Assembly: GCA_001586195.1 (NCBI GenBank)
Contig: CP014609.1
Span: 3,194,501 to 3,258,500 of the forward strand
Source of the DNA: Solibacillus silvestris
GTDB taxonomy: Bacteria; Bacillota; Bacilli; Bacillales_A; Planococcaceae
Length of the DNA: 64,000 nt
Reading direction: 5' to 3'
Below, one piece after another: positions 53,951 to 62,247 of this stretch (position 1 is its first letter; each line of letters begins with the position of its first letter). The notes beneath the pieces were generated by a model that did no database searches, had not been told where the DNA came from, and saw only the letters and a list, made by a program, of their open reading frames with translations. The position numbers and the translations under genes are program-made.

Positions 53951-53995
53951 TTGGAACTTTTCAACATATTTATTGCCTTCATACTCAGCCTGTAA
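53951..53995 (+). CDS. Candidate hydrophobic leader peptide
   Basis: TTG-started 14-codon reading frame encoding MELFNIFIAFILSL, with GAGGTGA upstream at normal distance. Its last codons and stop (CTC AGC CTG TAA) form the left arm of the hairpin at 53984-54034. It ends 63 bases before the start of the Cys-rich basic gene. Such an arrangement suggests a regulatory leader peptide (translation-dependent control) or a tiny membrane peptide. Expression is not proven. Confidence 0.4.
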   Translation: MELFNIFIAFILSL

Positions 53996-54034
53996 CGGTC
54001 CAATTTATTCTTTGGGGGACTTTTACAGGCTGAG
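53984..54034 (+). promoter_or_regulatory. Leader hairpin before the Cys-rich basic gene
   Basis: CTCAGCCTGTAA (53984-53995) and TTACAGGCTGAG (54023-54034) are perfect complements (12 bp), with a second inner pairing GTCC-AA / TT-GG-GGAC. No T run follows, so it is unlikely to be a simple terminator. It lies 10 bases before the AAGGAG site of the next gene. Confidence 0.6.
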
Positions 54035-54058
54035 CCTTAGCCCAAGGAGTTGATGGTA

Positions 54059-54319
54059 ATGAAGCAACACAATAAAAACCGAAGTCGAACCTATTATCGA
54101 CATCATCGAAAAAGAGTCATTCAACGTAAAACTAAAATTGCAGAACAAATTGGATGGCATGCTCGTTTTACAGGGTATTTTGCAAAGGGAAAAATCCATT
54201 GTTCATGCCGGATGTGTTCTCAAAAGACGAAATTGGATGGATTTCCACATTCTCAAAGCATTCAATTAGAACGCCTGGACAGTCAATTAACCGATTTTTA
54301 TAGCGAAAATAATGTTTAA
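54059..54319 (+). CDS. Basic Cys-containing small protein
   Basis: Protein of 86 residues with an arginine/lysine-rich N-terminus (RSRTYYRHHRKRVIQRKTK) and a motif FAKGKIHCSCRMCSQKTKLDG with three closely spaced cysteines. The GK-x-x-K-G-K-I-H-C-S-C-x-x-C pattern recurs in small proteins of many bacteria, which I recall but cannot name functionally. Basic charge plus a metal-type Cys cluster suggests nucleic-acid binding. The ATG at 54059 follows AAGGAG by 9 bases. A leader peptide and hairpin lie upstream. Confidence 0.65.
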   Translation: MKQHNKNRSRTYYRHHRKRVIQRKTKIAEQIGWHARFTGYFAKGKIHCSCRMCSQKTKLDGFPHSQSIQLERLDSQLTDFYSENNV

Positions 54320-54404
54320 TATAATTTTAGGACGAGGTAATCACATCCCCTGCTTTTCATTGTAGTCTTCTTTGGAAAAGCCAATTTTGAATAAGGTTTC
54401 CGAC

Positions 54405-54444
54405 CAAAAAAGCATCCAAAATCGAGTAAACGATTTTGGATGCC
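54405..54444 (-). terminator. Terminator of the first CsxC-like gene
   Basis: Perfect 13-bp stem GCATCCAAAATCG / CGATTTTGGATGC around a 6-base loop; the minus strand then reads a T run (A run at 54405-54410). Confidence 0.9.
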
Positions 54445-54476
54445 TCTTAATAGTTACTGAACAAACTAACTTACTT

Positions 54477-55355
54477 TTACTCTTCTGTTGTTGTAGTATC
54501 TTCTGCAGCAGCTACAGTAGGAGGAGGAGTTAAAGCAAACAGGTTAGGAACTTGTGCTTGTGCTGTTGTACCTAATCTGATTTGCTGTACTTGTAATACT
54601 TTTAAAGTAAGGTCTAGCACAATTTTTTCACGTAAAGTGTGGAATGAACCATCATGATATGTGGAATGTGGTGAAAAATCAAGTTCATAGAAATTGGCAG
54701 CAACTAACTCACCATATGGCTGCTCATTGTATTTCACAAGATTTTGGAAGAAATATTTATCCAAACGAGCGTCCATTTGAGTTTTTTCGTTAAGGAAATT
54801 AGCTTCTGCATTTTCTGAAATACCAATAATTGGAGCACTTACGAAATCAGTTCCTGATAATTCTGCAAAACCTGAAAACCGAACATTTGCAATTCGATCC
54901 TGAAGTGGTGCATTGTAATCTGCTGAAGCATATTCAATATTTTTACGAATATGCCCTGCTACAAATAATTTAGCGGTTGTTACTCTGAAATAGTCAGTAG
55001 TCCCAATTCGTGTGAATCTTACCGGTACTAGTTTTACTTGATCTAAGAATACATGTTTTTTAACTCGTTTAATTTCAGTTGCCGGCGGATAAAGGGAAAT
55101 ATCTGACTCTACGACAATTTGAAGCGTTCTTTCTGCAAGGATTACTGGAATTTTAAATCTAGCAGCTTGAGGTGTTAAAGTAAAGTCAAGGCCTGAATCA
55201 GTTACAGGAATTTGTTGCTGAGATTTGACCCCATGATCCTCCGCCTGCTTATGATTTTTGGCTGGCTTGCAGTTATCGTTCATTGAATAGCCATCATTCT
55301 TTGAATAGCCATCATTCATTGAATAGCCATCATTCTTTGAATAATTTTGATCCAT
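54477..55355 (-). CDS. CsxC-like spore-surface protein 1
   Basis: Protein of 292 residues. Residues 1-28 are tandem 6-residue repeats (GYSKND/GYSMND). The core (about 60-270) has FKIPVILAERTLQIVVES, PATEIKRVKKHVFLDQVKLVP, LFVAGHIRKNIEYA and ERIVLDLT-like KIVLDLTLKVLQVQQIRL, the layout I associate with the CsxC exosporium family and SPOCS-like domains. The C-terminus is Thr/Glu-rich. Two further genes with the same core lie upstream. AGAGGG precedes the ATG. A terminator follows. The spore location is inferred. Confidence 0.8.
   Translation of the reverse strand: MDQNYSKNDGYSMNDGYSKNDGYSMNDNCKPAKNHKQAEDHGVKSQQQIPVTDSGLDFTLTPQAARFKIPVILAERTLQIVVESDISLYPPATEIKRVKKHVFLDQVKLVPVRFTRIGTTDYFRVTTAKLFVAGHIRKNIEYASADYNAPLQDRIANVRFSGFAELSGTDFVSAPIIGISENAEANFLNEKTQMDARLDKYFFQNLVKYNEQPYGELVAANFYELDFSPHSTYHDGSFHTLREKIVLDLTLKVLQVQQIRLGTTAQAQVPNLFALTPPPTVAAAEDTTTTEE
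55279..55340 (-). repeat. 18-bp tandem repeats in the CsxC-like gene 1
   Basis: Three to four copies of an 18-base unit (TGAATAGCCATCATTCTT or ...CAT on the plus strand) encode the GYS(K/M)ND hexapeptide repeats. Repeat number may vary between strains by slippage. Confidence 0.85.
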
Positions 55356-55553
55356 TATCTAAACCCTCTTTCTTTTTTTGTTAGAGCCAAAGTTTCACTC
55401 TACATTCCTAACATATGTAATGATGTATTTATGTTATAGGCTAGTAAAATAGTCATATGATTCAATTTCAAAACATTTTTTCTATATAATTTCAATTTTC
55501 AGCCTTTTAAGCATAACTACTTGCTAATAAAAAAGCGTGTCCTCCTTATTTCC

Positions 55554-55591
55554 ATAAAAAATGCTACTCAATGATTATTTCGAGTAGCAAT
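55554..55591 (-). terminator. Terminator overlapping the end of the second CsxC-like gene
   Basis: TGCTACTC (left) pairs with GAGTAGCA (right) at about 55562-55590, and the minus strand continues into a T run. The right arm includes the last codons and stop of the gene. Confidence 0.7.
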
Positions 55592-57608
55592 CCAGGTCAA
55601 CAAATTGTTCTTGCAAAAAATGAATAGATAATTGAGCGAACCCGTTAACTTGAAGTTGTTTTTCCGTTGAATTTAGTTCTTGGTGCCAAACAAAATGGAC
55701 TTGCTTTAATTGACTTTGAATAGATTCTGCAAATTTTTGTTTAGCTTCATAGTGGTAATTGGGATCATGTTCATGATGGGCTTGGAACATAAATTCTTCT
55801 TGTTTGCGAAAAGGTGTATCAGGTAAGGTTAACCAGTGAATATTTTCAGCTTTTTTCCATGGAATAGTGACTTTTAACGTTTGGATATTATTTTCTAATT
55901 CTTTGTTACTAAATGCAATTTCTGCAATGAATTCACCTTTTAAAAACACTGTCTTTGAAGGTAATACAACATTACAATCAAGCGATTGGACGGACCATTC
56001 TACTTTTAATATATTATCAAGCGACAATAACAAATCAATTGTTTCAATAATATCAATATCTGTTTCCAATTCAGTCAGCAATACGGGCATTTTGACAGTT
56101 ATTTTTTTTTTGTTTTCGACAGAATCGTTAAAATAAGTATTTTTTTGAAGAAGCTGATCACCGTCAACTTCGTTAAAACCCGCTATTTGATAAGGGTTAT
56201 TTTTGTTAATATAATAATTTCTTCTCTTCTTTTCGATAGAAGGTTTTTTTTGACATAGTTGAAGTTCATGCTTTGAAAAATCTTCTCTTTCAACAGACTT
56301 TGTCTCCCTAAAGTTTGTAAATGAACTGTTTTGTTTTTCTTTCTGCAATTCATCGCTTTCTGAAAGAATTGTAATGAATTTATCTGCAAGCTTTTCAGTA
56401 TTTTCATTCGGCGCATCAATCTCTTCTGCGATCATATTGTCATCGCTTTCTTCCTGCAGTTCATCGTCGTTTTCTAAAAGCATGGTATAGAATTTATCTG
56501 CAAGCGTATCGGTATTTTCATTCGACCCATCGATCTCTTCTGCGATCATATTGCCATCGCTTTCTTCCTGCAGTTCATCGTCGTTTTCTAAAAGCATGGT
56601 ATAGAATTCATCTGCAAGCGTATCGGTATTTTCATTCGACCCATCAATCTCTTCTGCAATTATATTGGCATCTTGTTCTTCCTGCAGTTCATCGTCGTTT
56701 TCTAAAAGCATTATATAGAATTTATCTGCAGGCGTTTCGGTATTTCCATCCAACTTTTCAGTATCTGCTTCAATCTTGGTACTATCTTGTTCTTCTTCCT
56801 GCGGCTCATCGATTTTTGAAAACAAGGTGAAGAAATTATCTTCTGTCGTGTCATTATACGTTTCAACGTATTCTTCATTCATGCCTCGCATTTCTTCATG
56901 GGATTCATCTATTTCCTTTTCTTCCTGCAGTTCATCACTTTCTGAAAGTATTTCGGAGAAAAAATCTTCCAAAATGCTCGTATTTTCATTTAATGAATGA
57001 CGCCCAGACTCAAACTCGTCAAATAGCATGTTAGAATAATGGTCGCCTTTTGTAAGAACTTTATGTTCAGTAACATTTTTATTATCCTCGTCATTGGAAT
57101 ATTCATCACCGTATTTATTTTCAGATATGGGTAGACTTTCACTCGAATTAAAAAAGGAATCGTTCTCAAATTCACTTTCTGGAAGAGTTGCAAATCCTTC
57201 ATTTTTTGAAGACGTATCATCAAGCATGAGAGAGAATTCCTTCGCTAAAGTGGAAACTACTTCTTCCTTGTCCTTTTCTCTGTTTTTGCTTTCAGAAATA
57301 ACGAATGGTAACCTTTCTTTTGAATTTTCATTCAAAGGCTTTTGCACCGAGTCAACTTTAGGTGGTGAAAAAAGAACTGGTTTTGAATCAGTTCTTTTTC
57401 CTAACCGATCATTTAAATAGATGGGATGTTTTTTTGTTTTTTCATACTGATTGTTTTTTTGACTATGTCGACTTTCTTTCTGTTCGAATCCTTGATGATT
57501 GTTTAAAGAGAAATGGATACTATTCGGGGTTGTTGGATTTTTATAATAATCATGAATCTTACCTTGATATGTGTCGGGGTCTACATATGGATTCCGGAAA
57601 TTATTCAT
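55575..57608 (-). CDS. CsxC-like protein 2 with acidic repeats
   Basis: Protein of 677 residues. The first 440 residues are hydrophilic and very acidic; they contain six to seven repeats around the motif (D)(K/E)F-x-x-(M/I)L-x-(E)-x-D-(D)ELQ-(E/K)E, of which three are nearly identical 38-residue units. The last 190 residues resemble the core of the two neighbouring CsxC-like proteins (VKMPVLLTELETDIDI, KTVFLKGEFIAEI) but are more diverged. The ATG at 57608 has no ribosome binding site; a 9-codon frame at 57630-57601 with GGAGGGG upstream overlaps it. A surface or coat role is inferred. Confidence 0.7.
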   Translation of the reverse strand: MNNFRNPYVDPDTYQGKIHDYYKNPTTPNSIHFSLNNHQGFEQKESRHSQKNNQYEKTKKHPIYLNDRLGKRTDSKPVLFSPPKVDSVQKPLNENSKERLPFVISESKNREKDKEEVVSTLAKEFSLMLDDTSSKNEGFATLPESEFENDSFFNSSESLPISENKYGDEYSNDEDNKNVTEHKVLTKGDHYSNMLFDEFESGRHSLNENTSILEDFFSEILSESDELQEEKEIDESHEEMRGMNEEYVETYNDTTEDNFFTLFSKIDEPQEEEQDSTKIEADTEKLDGNTETPADKFYIMLLENDDELQEEQDANIIAEEIDGSNENTDTLADEFYTMLLENDDELQEESDGNMIAEEIDGSNENTDTLADKFYTMLLENDDELQEESDDNMIAEEIDAPNENTEKLADKFITILSESDELQKEKQNSSFTNFRETKSVEREDFSKHELQLCQKKPSIEKKRRNYYINKNNPYQIAGFNEVDGDQLLQKNTYFNDSVENKKKITVKMPVLLTELETDIDIIETIDLLLSLDNILKVEWSVQSLDCNVVLPSKTVFLKGEFIAEIAFSNKELENNIQTLKVTIPWKKAENIHWLTLPDTPFRKQEEFMFQAHHEHDPNYHYEAKQKFAESIQSQLKQVHFVWHQELNSTEKQLQVNGFAQLSIHFLQEQFVDLDCYSK
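56340..56730 (-). repeat. 114-bp tandem repeats encoding 38-residue acidic units
   Basis: Units start about every 114 bases (for example the shared CAAGCG at 56501 and 56615). Three near-identical copies and a partial fourth encode LLENDDELQEE-type units. High identity suggests recent expansion. Confidence 0.9.
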
Positions 57609-57699
57609 GGCTTTTGGAAGGAATGCTCATACGCACCCCTCCTTTCCCCTCCTTACGAAAAGTTAAAGATTCTTTTTCAGTCTATTAAATCTTAAATCT

Positions 57700-58458
57700 T
57701 TAACAATAGTCATCACAATCATCATTTGTTGTTGAAGATACACGTATTTGTTGGTTTTGAAGTACTTTTACCGTTATATCAACAACCATTTTTTCTTCAA
57801 CTTGAGTAAAAACCCCTTCACCTATAGGAGCATCCTTTGATAAATGTTTTCGATCAATCGCTTCATCCCATTCAATAATATTACTGGAAACTAACTCGCA
57901 GAATGGTAATTCATTATAATATTGAGTGGAGTTTTGATGAAACTGAGAAAGGTCGCTTGATAAAAACTCATCTTTTTCCGGAAAGCCGCTTGGCAATGTA
58001 TCTGCAATTAAGAAATCGAACTCACTCCGAGTGTTGAGTGCAGGCTGAACAGGTTTTCTCAAATAGTGTTTGATTTCCGTTACACAGCTAAAAGGAACAT
58101 CAACCGTCAAGGAATTTATGCTGGAAGAAATGGTTTTTAATGTACATTCCGGCTCTGTCATTGGGGTCGCATATTGAATATTTTTGCGCACAAACCCTTT
58201 TATAAATAATTTATTCGTCGGCAAAAGCAATCTGCATTGTACTAGTTTAATCTGTTTTTTTACATCTTTTATTTCCAAGACAGGCTTGGGGAATTTAATA
58301 CAGGCATCTAAGTTTACTTGTACTGTAAGTTCAGCCAATACTACCGGAACTCTTGTATATATTTTCCCAATACTTACATGGGGGTTATGAGGTTTATTAT
58401 CACACTCATTTAAATTTGACGAGATTTTACATACATCACTTTTTTTATCTTCGTACAT
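57700..58458 (-). CDS. CsxC-like spore-surface protein 3
   Basis: Protein of 252 residues. The core shows IYTRVPVVLAELTVQVNLD, PVLEIKDVKKQIKLVQCRLLLP, KLFIKGFVRKNIQYA, FDFLIADTLPSGF and KMVVDITVKVLQNQQIRVS, parallel to protein 1. The N-terminal 35 residues carry Cys and polar residues (DVCKISSNLNECDNKPHN), and the C-terminus ends in Asp/Cys (NDDCDDYC). The ATG at 58458 follows AGGAGGGGC. It is the upstream gene of the three-gene run on the minus strand, divergent from the actin-like gene. Function in the spore surface is inferred. Confidence 0.78.
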   Translation of the reverse strand: MYEDKKSDVCKISSNLNECDNKPHNPHVSIGKIYTRVPVVLAELTVQVNLDACIKFPKPVLEIKDVKKQIKLVQCRLLLPTNKLFIKGFVRKNIQYATPMTEPECTLKTISSSINSLTVDVPFSCVTEIKHYLRKPVQPALNTRSEFDFLIADTLPSGFPEKDEFLSSDLSQFHQNSTQYYNELPFCELVSSNIIEWDEAIDRKHLSKDAPIGEGVFTQVEEKMVVDITVKVLQNQQIRVSSTTNDDCDDYC

Positions 58459-58615
58459 CTTGCCCCTCCTAAATATCAATTAGTGCATCATATGCGGGCT
58501 AAATGCCCACCCTCTGGGCGAATACCTAAAATCCGTATTTAGCAGGAAATTAATAAGTACAGGCACGTGTGGGCCATTGTTCTGCATACAATTAAAAATG
58601 AGAGGTGAGTGAAAT

Positions 58616-59803
58616 ATGGAAGGGAAAAACCTTCTTGCGGTAGATTGCGGGAATAGCTGGTATAAAGCTTTGTCATCTGATGATGGATATTATGGGGATT
58701 ATCAGATACCAAACGCAATCTCTTTGTACGATGAGGAATTTCATGAAAAACCTTATGATGAGGAAGATATTAAATTTGAAGAAAATCTGATCGTTGAACT
58801 CAAAAGTCATGCCATTATCGACAAAAGGGAAATATTCTATATAGGAAAGGCAGCCACTAAACAACGTGATGTAAGTTTAACCGGATTCAATAATCAAAAG
58901 GTTACCGAAGATCGCACTTATATTCTCTTATTTGGTTTAGCTGCTTTCCATGCGATATGCATAAACCCTAAGGAAACCGAAATCCACTATCACATTGATC
59001 AATTAGCGGTATCTTTGCCAACTACTCAATATAAGCAAATGAAGGATAAATTTAGACAACAGTTAGTAGGGACACATACAGTTATTTTTCATAAGGTACC
59101 AGGTGTCTCAGATCCAAAAGAAATAACTGTAAAATTATATGTAGAAGATGTCATTATCGGAGCGGAAGGTGCTTGTGCTTACCTCGGATTAACACGAGAT
59201 CAAGAGACACTGGGAATCAAAGATGATGAGCTTGTAAAGGATTCACAGAAAGGGATAATTATTGGGGATCTAGGTGGAGATTCTGTTGATTTTGTCGGAA
59301 TCAAGAATAATAAACCAGTTGCTTCTGTAGAAGGCGAAACATTTGGCATCAATCAATTCCTCGATAATATTATTCAAAAGGTGAGTAAAAATGAATTTTA
59401 TAAATTTGATTCTCGGGCGGAATTAGAAGAAAAACTGGCTGCCGGACAATCTGAATGGTATGTGGAGCCTTTTGCAGGTGTCAGAAAAGATATAAGTAAA
59501 TATATTGTTCCACAGTTAAAATCAATGGCCATCAAGTATTTGGAACATTTTGATCGGGTTAGAAGCAGTTCTAGTGAAATTAAGGGAGCTACGCGATATA
59601 TCGCAGTCGGAGGTGCTGCCAAGCTAGCACAGAAGCAAATACAGGAAGTTGCTGTTCGTTGGGCAGATAGAGGACGGCCAATTCAATTGACATTCCCCGA
59701 AAATATGGAAAAATTGAATGTTCATGGCTTGATGATTCTAGCAAAAATGAAGCAAATGAAGGCTGAAACAGAAAATGAAAACCTCATCTCTGTGAGAAAT
59801 TAA
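58616..59803 (+). CDS. ParM/Alp-type actin-like ATPase
   Basis: Actin-like protein of 395 residues of the ParM/StbA group. The phosphate-1 loop LAVDCGNSWYKAL is at residues 6-18, phosphate-2 loop GIIIGDLGGDSVDFVGI near 215, the adenosine motif RYIAVGGAAKLAQ near 335, and a segment EGETFGINQFLDNII between them. ParM relatives form filaments that separate plasmids. Here the gene is chromosomal, between exosporium-type genes, with a small downstream partner, and I see no repeated parC-like centromere. GAGAGGTGAG precedes the ATG. Confidence 0.85.
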   Translation: MEGKNLLAVDCGNSWYKALSSDDGYYGDYQIPNAISLYDEEFHEKPYDEEDIKFEENLIVELKSHAIIDKREIFYIGKAATKQRDVSLTGFNNQKVTEDRTYILLFGLAAFHAICINPKETEIHYHIDQLAVSLPTTQYKQMKDKFRQQLVGTHTVIFHKVPGVSDPKEITVKLYVEDVIIGAEGACAYLGLTRDQETLGIKDDELVKDSQKGIIIGDLGGDSVDFVGIKNNKPVASVEGETFGINQFLDNIIQKVSKNEFYKFDSRAELEEKLAAGQSEWYVEPFAGVRKDISKYIVPQLKSMAIKYLEHFDRVRSSSSEIKGATRYIAVGGAAKLAQKQIQEVAVRWADRGRPIQLTFPENMEKLNVHGLMILAKMKQMKAETENENLISVRN

Positions 59804-59814
59804 GGATGATGGAT

Positions 59815-60180
59815 ATGTCTAAATTATATACAGATTATTTCAATAAGACTGCACTAACAGTTCCATCACATTTTATCGATGTTAGAAGCGGAGAATCAGT
59901 GGGGGTTTCAACAGAAATCTTAAAACAAATCGAATACCATGCCGAAAATCAGACACTCAATCATTTATTATTATCAGCACTTACTGAATATTTTCATCCC
60001 GCTAAAAAAAGCCAGCCAAATGAAGATATTTTAGTGGCATTAGTCGAAATCAAGCAATTGCTGCAGGGACATCAAATAAATAATGTATATGCAAGCATTC
60101 CAACGAAAAAGGTCAAAACAAACTCAACTCATTTAGATATACAGGAAGTCGATGATATTCTGGATGTTTTTGGAGGGTAA
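59815..60180 (+). CDS. Small partner protein of the actin-like ATPase
   Basis: Protein of 121 residues, 11 bases after the actin-like gene. A central helical segment (STEILKQIEYHAENQTLNHLLLSALTEYFHP) could be a ribbon-helix-helix or adaptor domain; the end is acidic (LDIQEVDDILDVFGG). In plasmid systems this position is held by the ParR-type DNA-binding adaptor, but no clear match is visible. The ATG at 59815 is chosen because AAGG lies 9 bases upstream. A weak terminator (AGGTGAACT / AGTTCACCT, 60188-60214) follows. Confidence 0.65.
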   Translation: MSKLYTDYFNKTALTVPSHFIDVRSGESVGVSTEILKQIEYHAENQTLNHLLLSALTEYFHPAKKSQPNEDILVALVEIKQLLQGHQINNVYASIPTKKVKTNSTHLDIQEVDDILDVFGG

Positions 60181-60187
60181 ATTGTAT

Positions 60188-60214
60188 AGGTGAACTTTAG
60201 GGGAGAGTTCACCT
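60188..60214 (+). terminator. Weak terminator after the actin-like pair
   Basis: AGGTGAACT (60188-60196) pairs with AGTTCACCT (60206-60214) around a 9-base loop; no long T run. Confidence 0.6.
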
Positions 60215-60237
60215 ATTATTAAAACACTACCACGTTT

Positions 60238-60801
60238 CTATAGTCGTACAGCTGGTAAAGTAGTAACTGCACAGAAACAGGATAAGTCTACAGTAATGCA
60301 GATTCCTGTTTTCATTAAGTCGCTAACATATTGATGGTTAATTTGTTCACAAGGGCTCATGAACTTATTGCACCGATCTCTTTTTGGTTTAAACGTTAAA
60401 AGTTCCAATTCAGCACAATTGCCTTTTATTTCTCTGACCTTGAAAATAAAACTAGTAATGCAGATGAATTTTTTATCCTTCATTCCTGCCGGACAAGCCG
60501 TTACGCCTTCACCTTTAAATGGTTCACATCCACAATACAGAATAACCGGAATAGTGTTTTTACTAAATTTTTTGTGTTCTTTTTCTTCTAATCGTTCTTC
60601 AAACGATTCATCGCATGAAGAACATTTCTTGTCATGATCATTCTCGGCTTTCCTTTGTGCTTTTAAAATTGCCTCAAGAATTTCTTCTACGCATGCGCCT
60701 TTATGTTTATCCTTATTGCAATTCCCCTTGCAATGCCCTTCTTCTTTGTAACTTGGAAAATATTCCTGATTATAACTACTTTCTTTTTCATGGTTATACA
60801 T
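60238..60801 (-). CDS. Spore coat protein of the CotY/CotZ/ExsY family
   Basis: Cys-rich coat protein of 187 residues. The N-terminus has HCKGNCNKDKHKGACVEEILEAILKAQRKAE, the middle KKCSSCDESF, then NTIPVILYCGCEPFKGEGV, FICITSFIFKVREI and CNKFMSPCEQ, and the C-terminal TGICITVDLSCFCAVTTLPA. These are the landmarks of CotY/CotZ in B. subtilis and ExsY in B. cereus, which crosslink into the coat crust or exosporium shell. The ATG at 60801 follows GGGAGTG. Its position beside the CsxC-like genes supports a spore-surface locus. Confidence 0.9.
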   Translation of the reverse strand: MYNHEKESSYNQEYFPSYKEEGHCKGNCNKDKHKGACVEEILEAILKAQRKAENDHDKKCSSCDESFEERLEEKEHKKFSKNTIPVILYCGCEPFKGEGVTACPAGMKDKKFICITSFIFKVREIKGNCAELELLTFKPKRDRCNKFMSPCEQINHQYVSDLMKTGICITVDLSCFCAVTTLPAVRL

Positions 60802-60998
60802 GTCTTTCACTCCCAAAAAATAATATTTTCTTTTTATCATATGGGTAGATTTAGTGTTTTGCTTGAATACATCGCCTATCGACAGAGGAAAATTGAGTAT
60901 TCCTCAGAGACTCTCTCCAAGACATATGACTTGTCAATTGTTGACTCATCAACTAAAATAAAATCCTATTCCAATTTCGATAAAGAAGGGTGAAAAAA

Positions 60999-61628
60999 AT
61001 GTCACAACAAAAATCAGCTTTAGAAAAATTAATGGATGAACGTAAATCAGTTCGTAAATATGAACCTGGTGTTACGATTCCCCGTGAGACAATTCAACAT
61101 ATTTTACAGCAAGCAACATCAGCTCCTTCATCAAGTAACTTACAGCCTTGGCGCTTCCTTGTTATTGACGATCAGGAGCAAAAGAAAGAGTTGCGCATCG
61201 CTGGATTTAATCAGGAACAAATCGAAACATCATCTGCAATAATTGCAGTCATTGGCGATATCGAAATGTATAAAAATGCTAAGCAAATTAATGATTTAAA
61301 TGTTGAGTTAGGCTATATGCCACGTGAAATTGCAGATATGATGATTTCAAATTCTGAAGCATCGTACAGCAATTTTTCGGATGCTGAACGCAGTAATATT
61401 GCACATTTAGATTCAGGTTTAATTTCTATGCAAATCGTACTTTTAGCGAAGGACATGGGCTATGACACAGTAATAATGGGCGGCTTTGATAAAGCAGCAT
61501 TCGCTAAAAGATATGAGTTGCCTGCAAATGAGGTTCCGATGATATTAATCGCTATCGGAAAAGCTGCTATGCCAGCACGTAATTCATCTCGTTTACCATT
61601 CGACCAAATTATTCGTTTTTCTAGCTAA
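60999..61628 (+). CDS. Nitroreductase family protein
   Basis: FMN-dependent oxidoreductase of 209 residues. The family landmarks are ERKSVRKYEPGVTIPRETI at the start, QQATSAPSSSNLQPWRFLVI (FMN phosphate loop, residues about 40-60), IAHLDSGLISMQIVLLAKDMGYDT and LIAIGKAA near the end. It reduces nitro- and quinone-type compounds with NAD(P)H. The ATG at 60999 follows GAAGGGTG by 6 bases. A MarR-type regulator gene follows in the same direction after 125 bases. Confidence 0.9.
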   Translation: MSQQKSALEKLMDERKSVRKYEPGVTIPRETIQHILQQATSAPSSSNLQPWRFLVIDDQEQKKELRIAGFNQEQIETSSAIIAVIGDIEMYKNAKQINDLNVELGYMPREIADMMISNSEASYSNFSDAERSNIAHLDSGLISMQIVLLAKDMGYDTVIMGGFDKAAFAKRYELPANEVPMILIAIGKAAMPARNSSRLPFDQIIRFSS

Positions 61629-61753
61629 TGGACTTATAGGAGCCTTTGCCTGACATGTTCAATTAAAATTTTTTAGACTTTATCCGAATGAACGGAAATG
61701 CTACCATATAGGGATACTTGGAACGAAAAGCAATCAATGTAAGGAGGTATAGT

Positions 61754-62182
61754 ATGGAAGTTTGTTTGGATGATAAAAAACAGATGATCATGATATTAAA
61801 AAGATTAGACCGTCATGTAACACAAATATTTGAAAAAAGAACAGAAGTCAGTTTAACGAGATATGAAATATTAGTTTCTTTAATAAAAAAAGGAAGCGTT
61901 TCTCAAAAGGTTCTGCAACAATCTTTAGCTATTGATCAATCTGCAATTACGCGCCATTTAAAGCTGCTTGAAGAACAGCAATATGTGGAACGTCAACGCA
62001 ATGCAAAGAACAACCGAGAAGTTCTTGTAACGATTACCGATAAAGGACGAGCATTACTTGAAGGTTGCACAATGTTTAAAGATCAATTTCTGAATGACCT
62101 TTATGAAGATTTTTCAGATAGCGAATTACAGCAGCTTAAACAGTTTCTTACGCGTTTAAATCATAATGTAGAGAAGCTTTAA
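61754..62182 (+). CDS. MarR family transcriptional regulator
   Basis: Winged helix-turn-helix regulator of 142 residues. Helix region LTRYEILVSLIKKG, recognition helix LAIDQSAITRHLKLLEEQQYVERQ and wing NREVLVTITDKGRALLE are typical MarR features. The protein should act as a dimer, possibly sensing phenolic or oxidative signals. It lies downstream of the nitroreductase gene; a regulatory link is plausible but unproven. AAGGAGG precedes the ATG at 61754. Confidence 0.92.
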   Translation: MEVCLDDKKQMIMILKRLDRHVTQIFEKRTEVSLTRYEILVSLIKKGSVSQKVLQQSLAIDQSAITRHLKLLEEQQYVERQRNAKNNREVLVTITDKGRALLEGCTMFKDQFLNDLYEDFSDSELQQLKQFLTRLNHNVEKL

Positions 62183-62203
62183 TCGTTGCATAATAATAAA
62201 GTA

Positions 62204-62247
62204 AGAAGAACGATTTTCTATATCAGTAAATCGTTCTTCTTTTTTTG
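62204..62247 (+). terminator. Terminator after the marR-type gene
   Basis: Stem AGAAGAACGATTT with AAATCGTTCTTCT around a loop of 10 bases and a following T run. Confidence 0.9.

Noticed and set aside
55279-55340. CRISPR-like array
   Set aside because: The 18-base units are contiguous and in frame, encoding hexapeptide repeats of a CsxC-like protein; there are no spacers.
56340-56730. Direct repeats as a mobile or regulatory array
   Set aside because: The 114-base units lie inside a reading frame, keep the frame, and encode 38-residue acidic units.
58480-58615. parC-type centromere upstream of the actin-like gene
   Set aside because: Only short inverted patches are seen; no series of direct repeats such as ParR-binding iterons.
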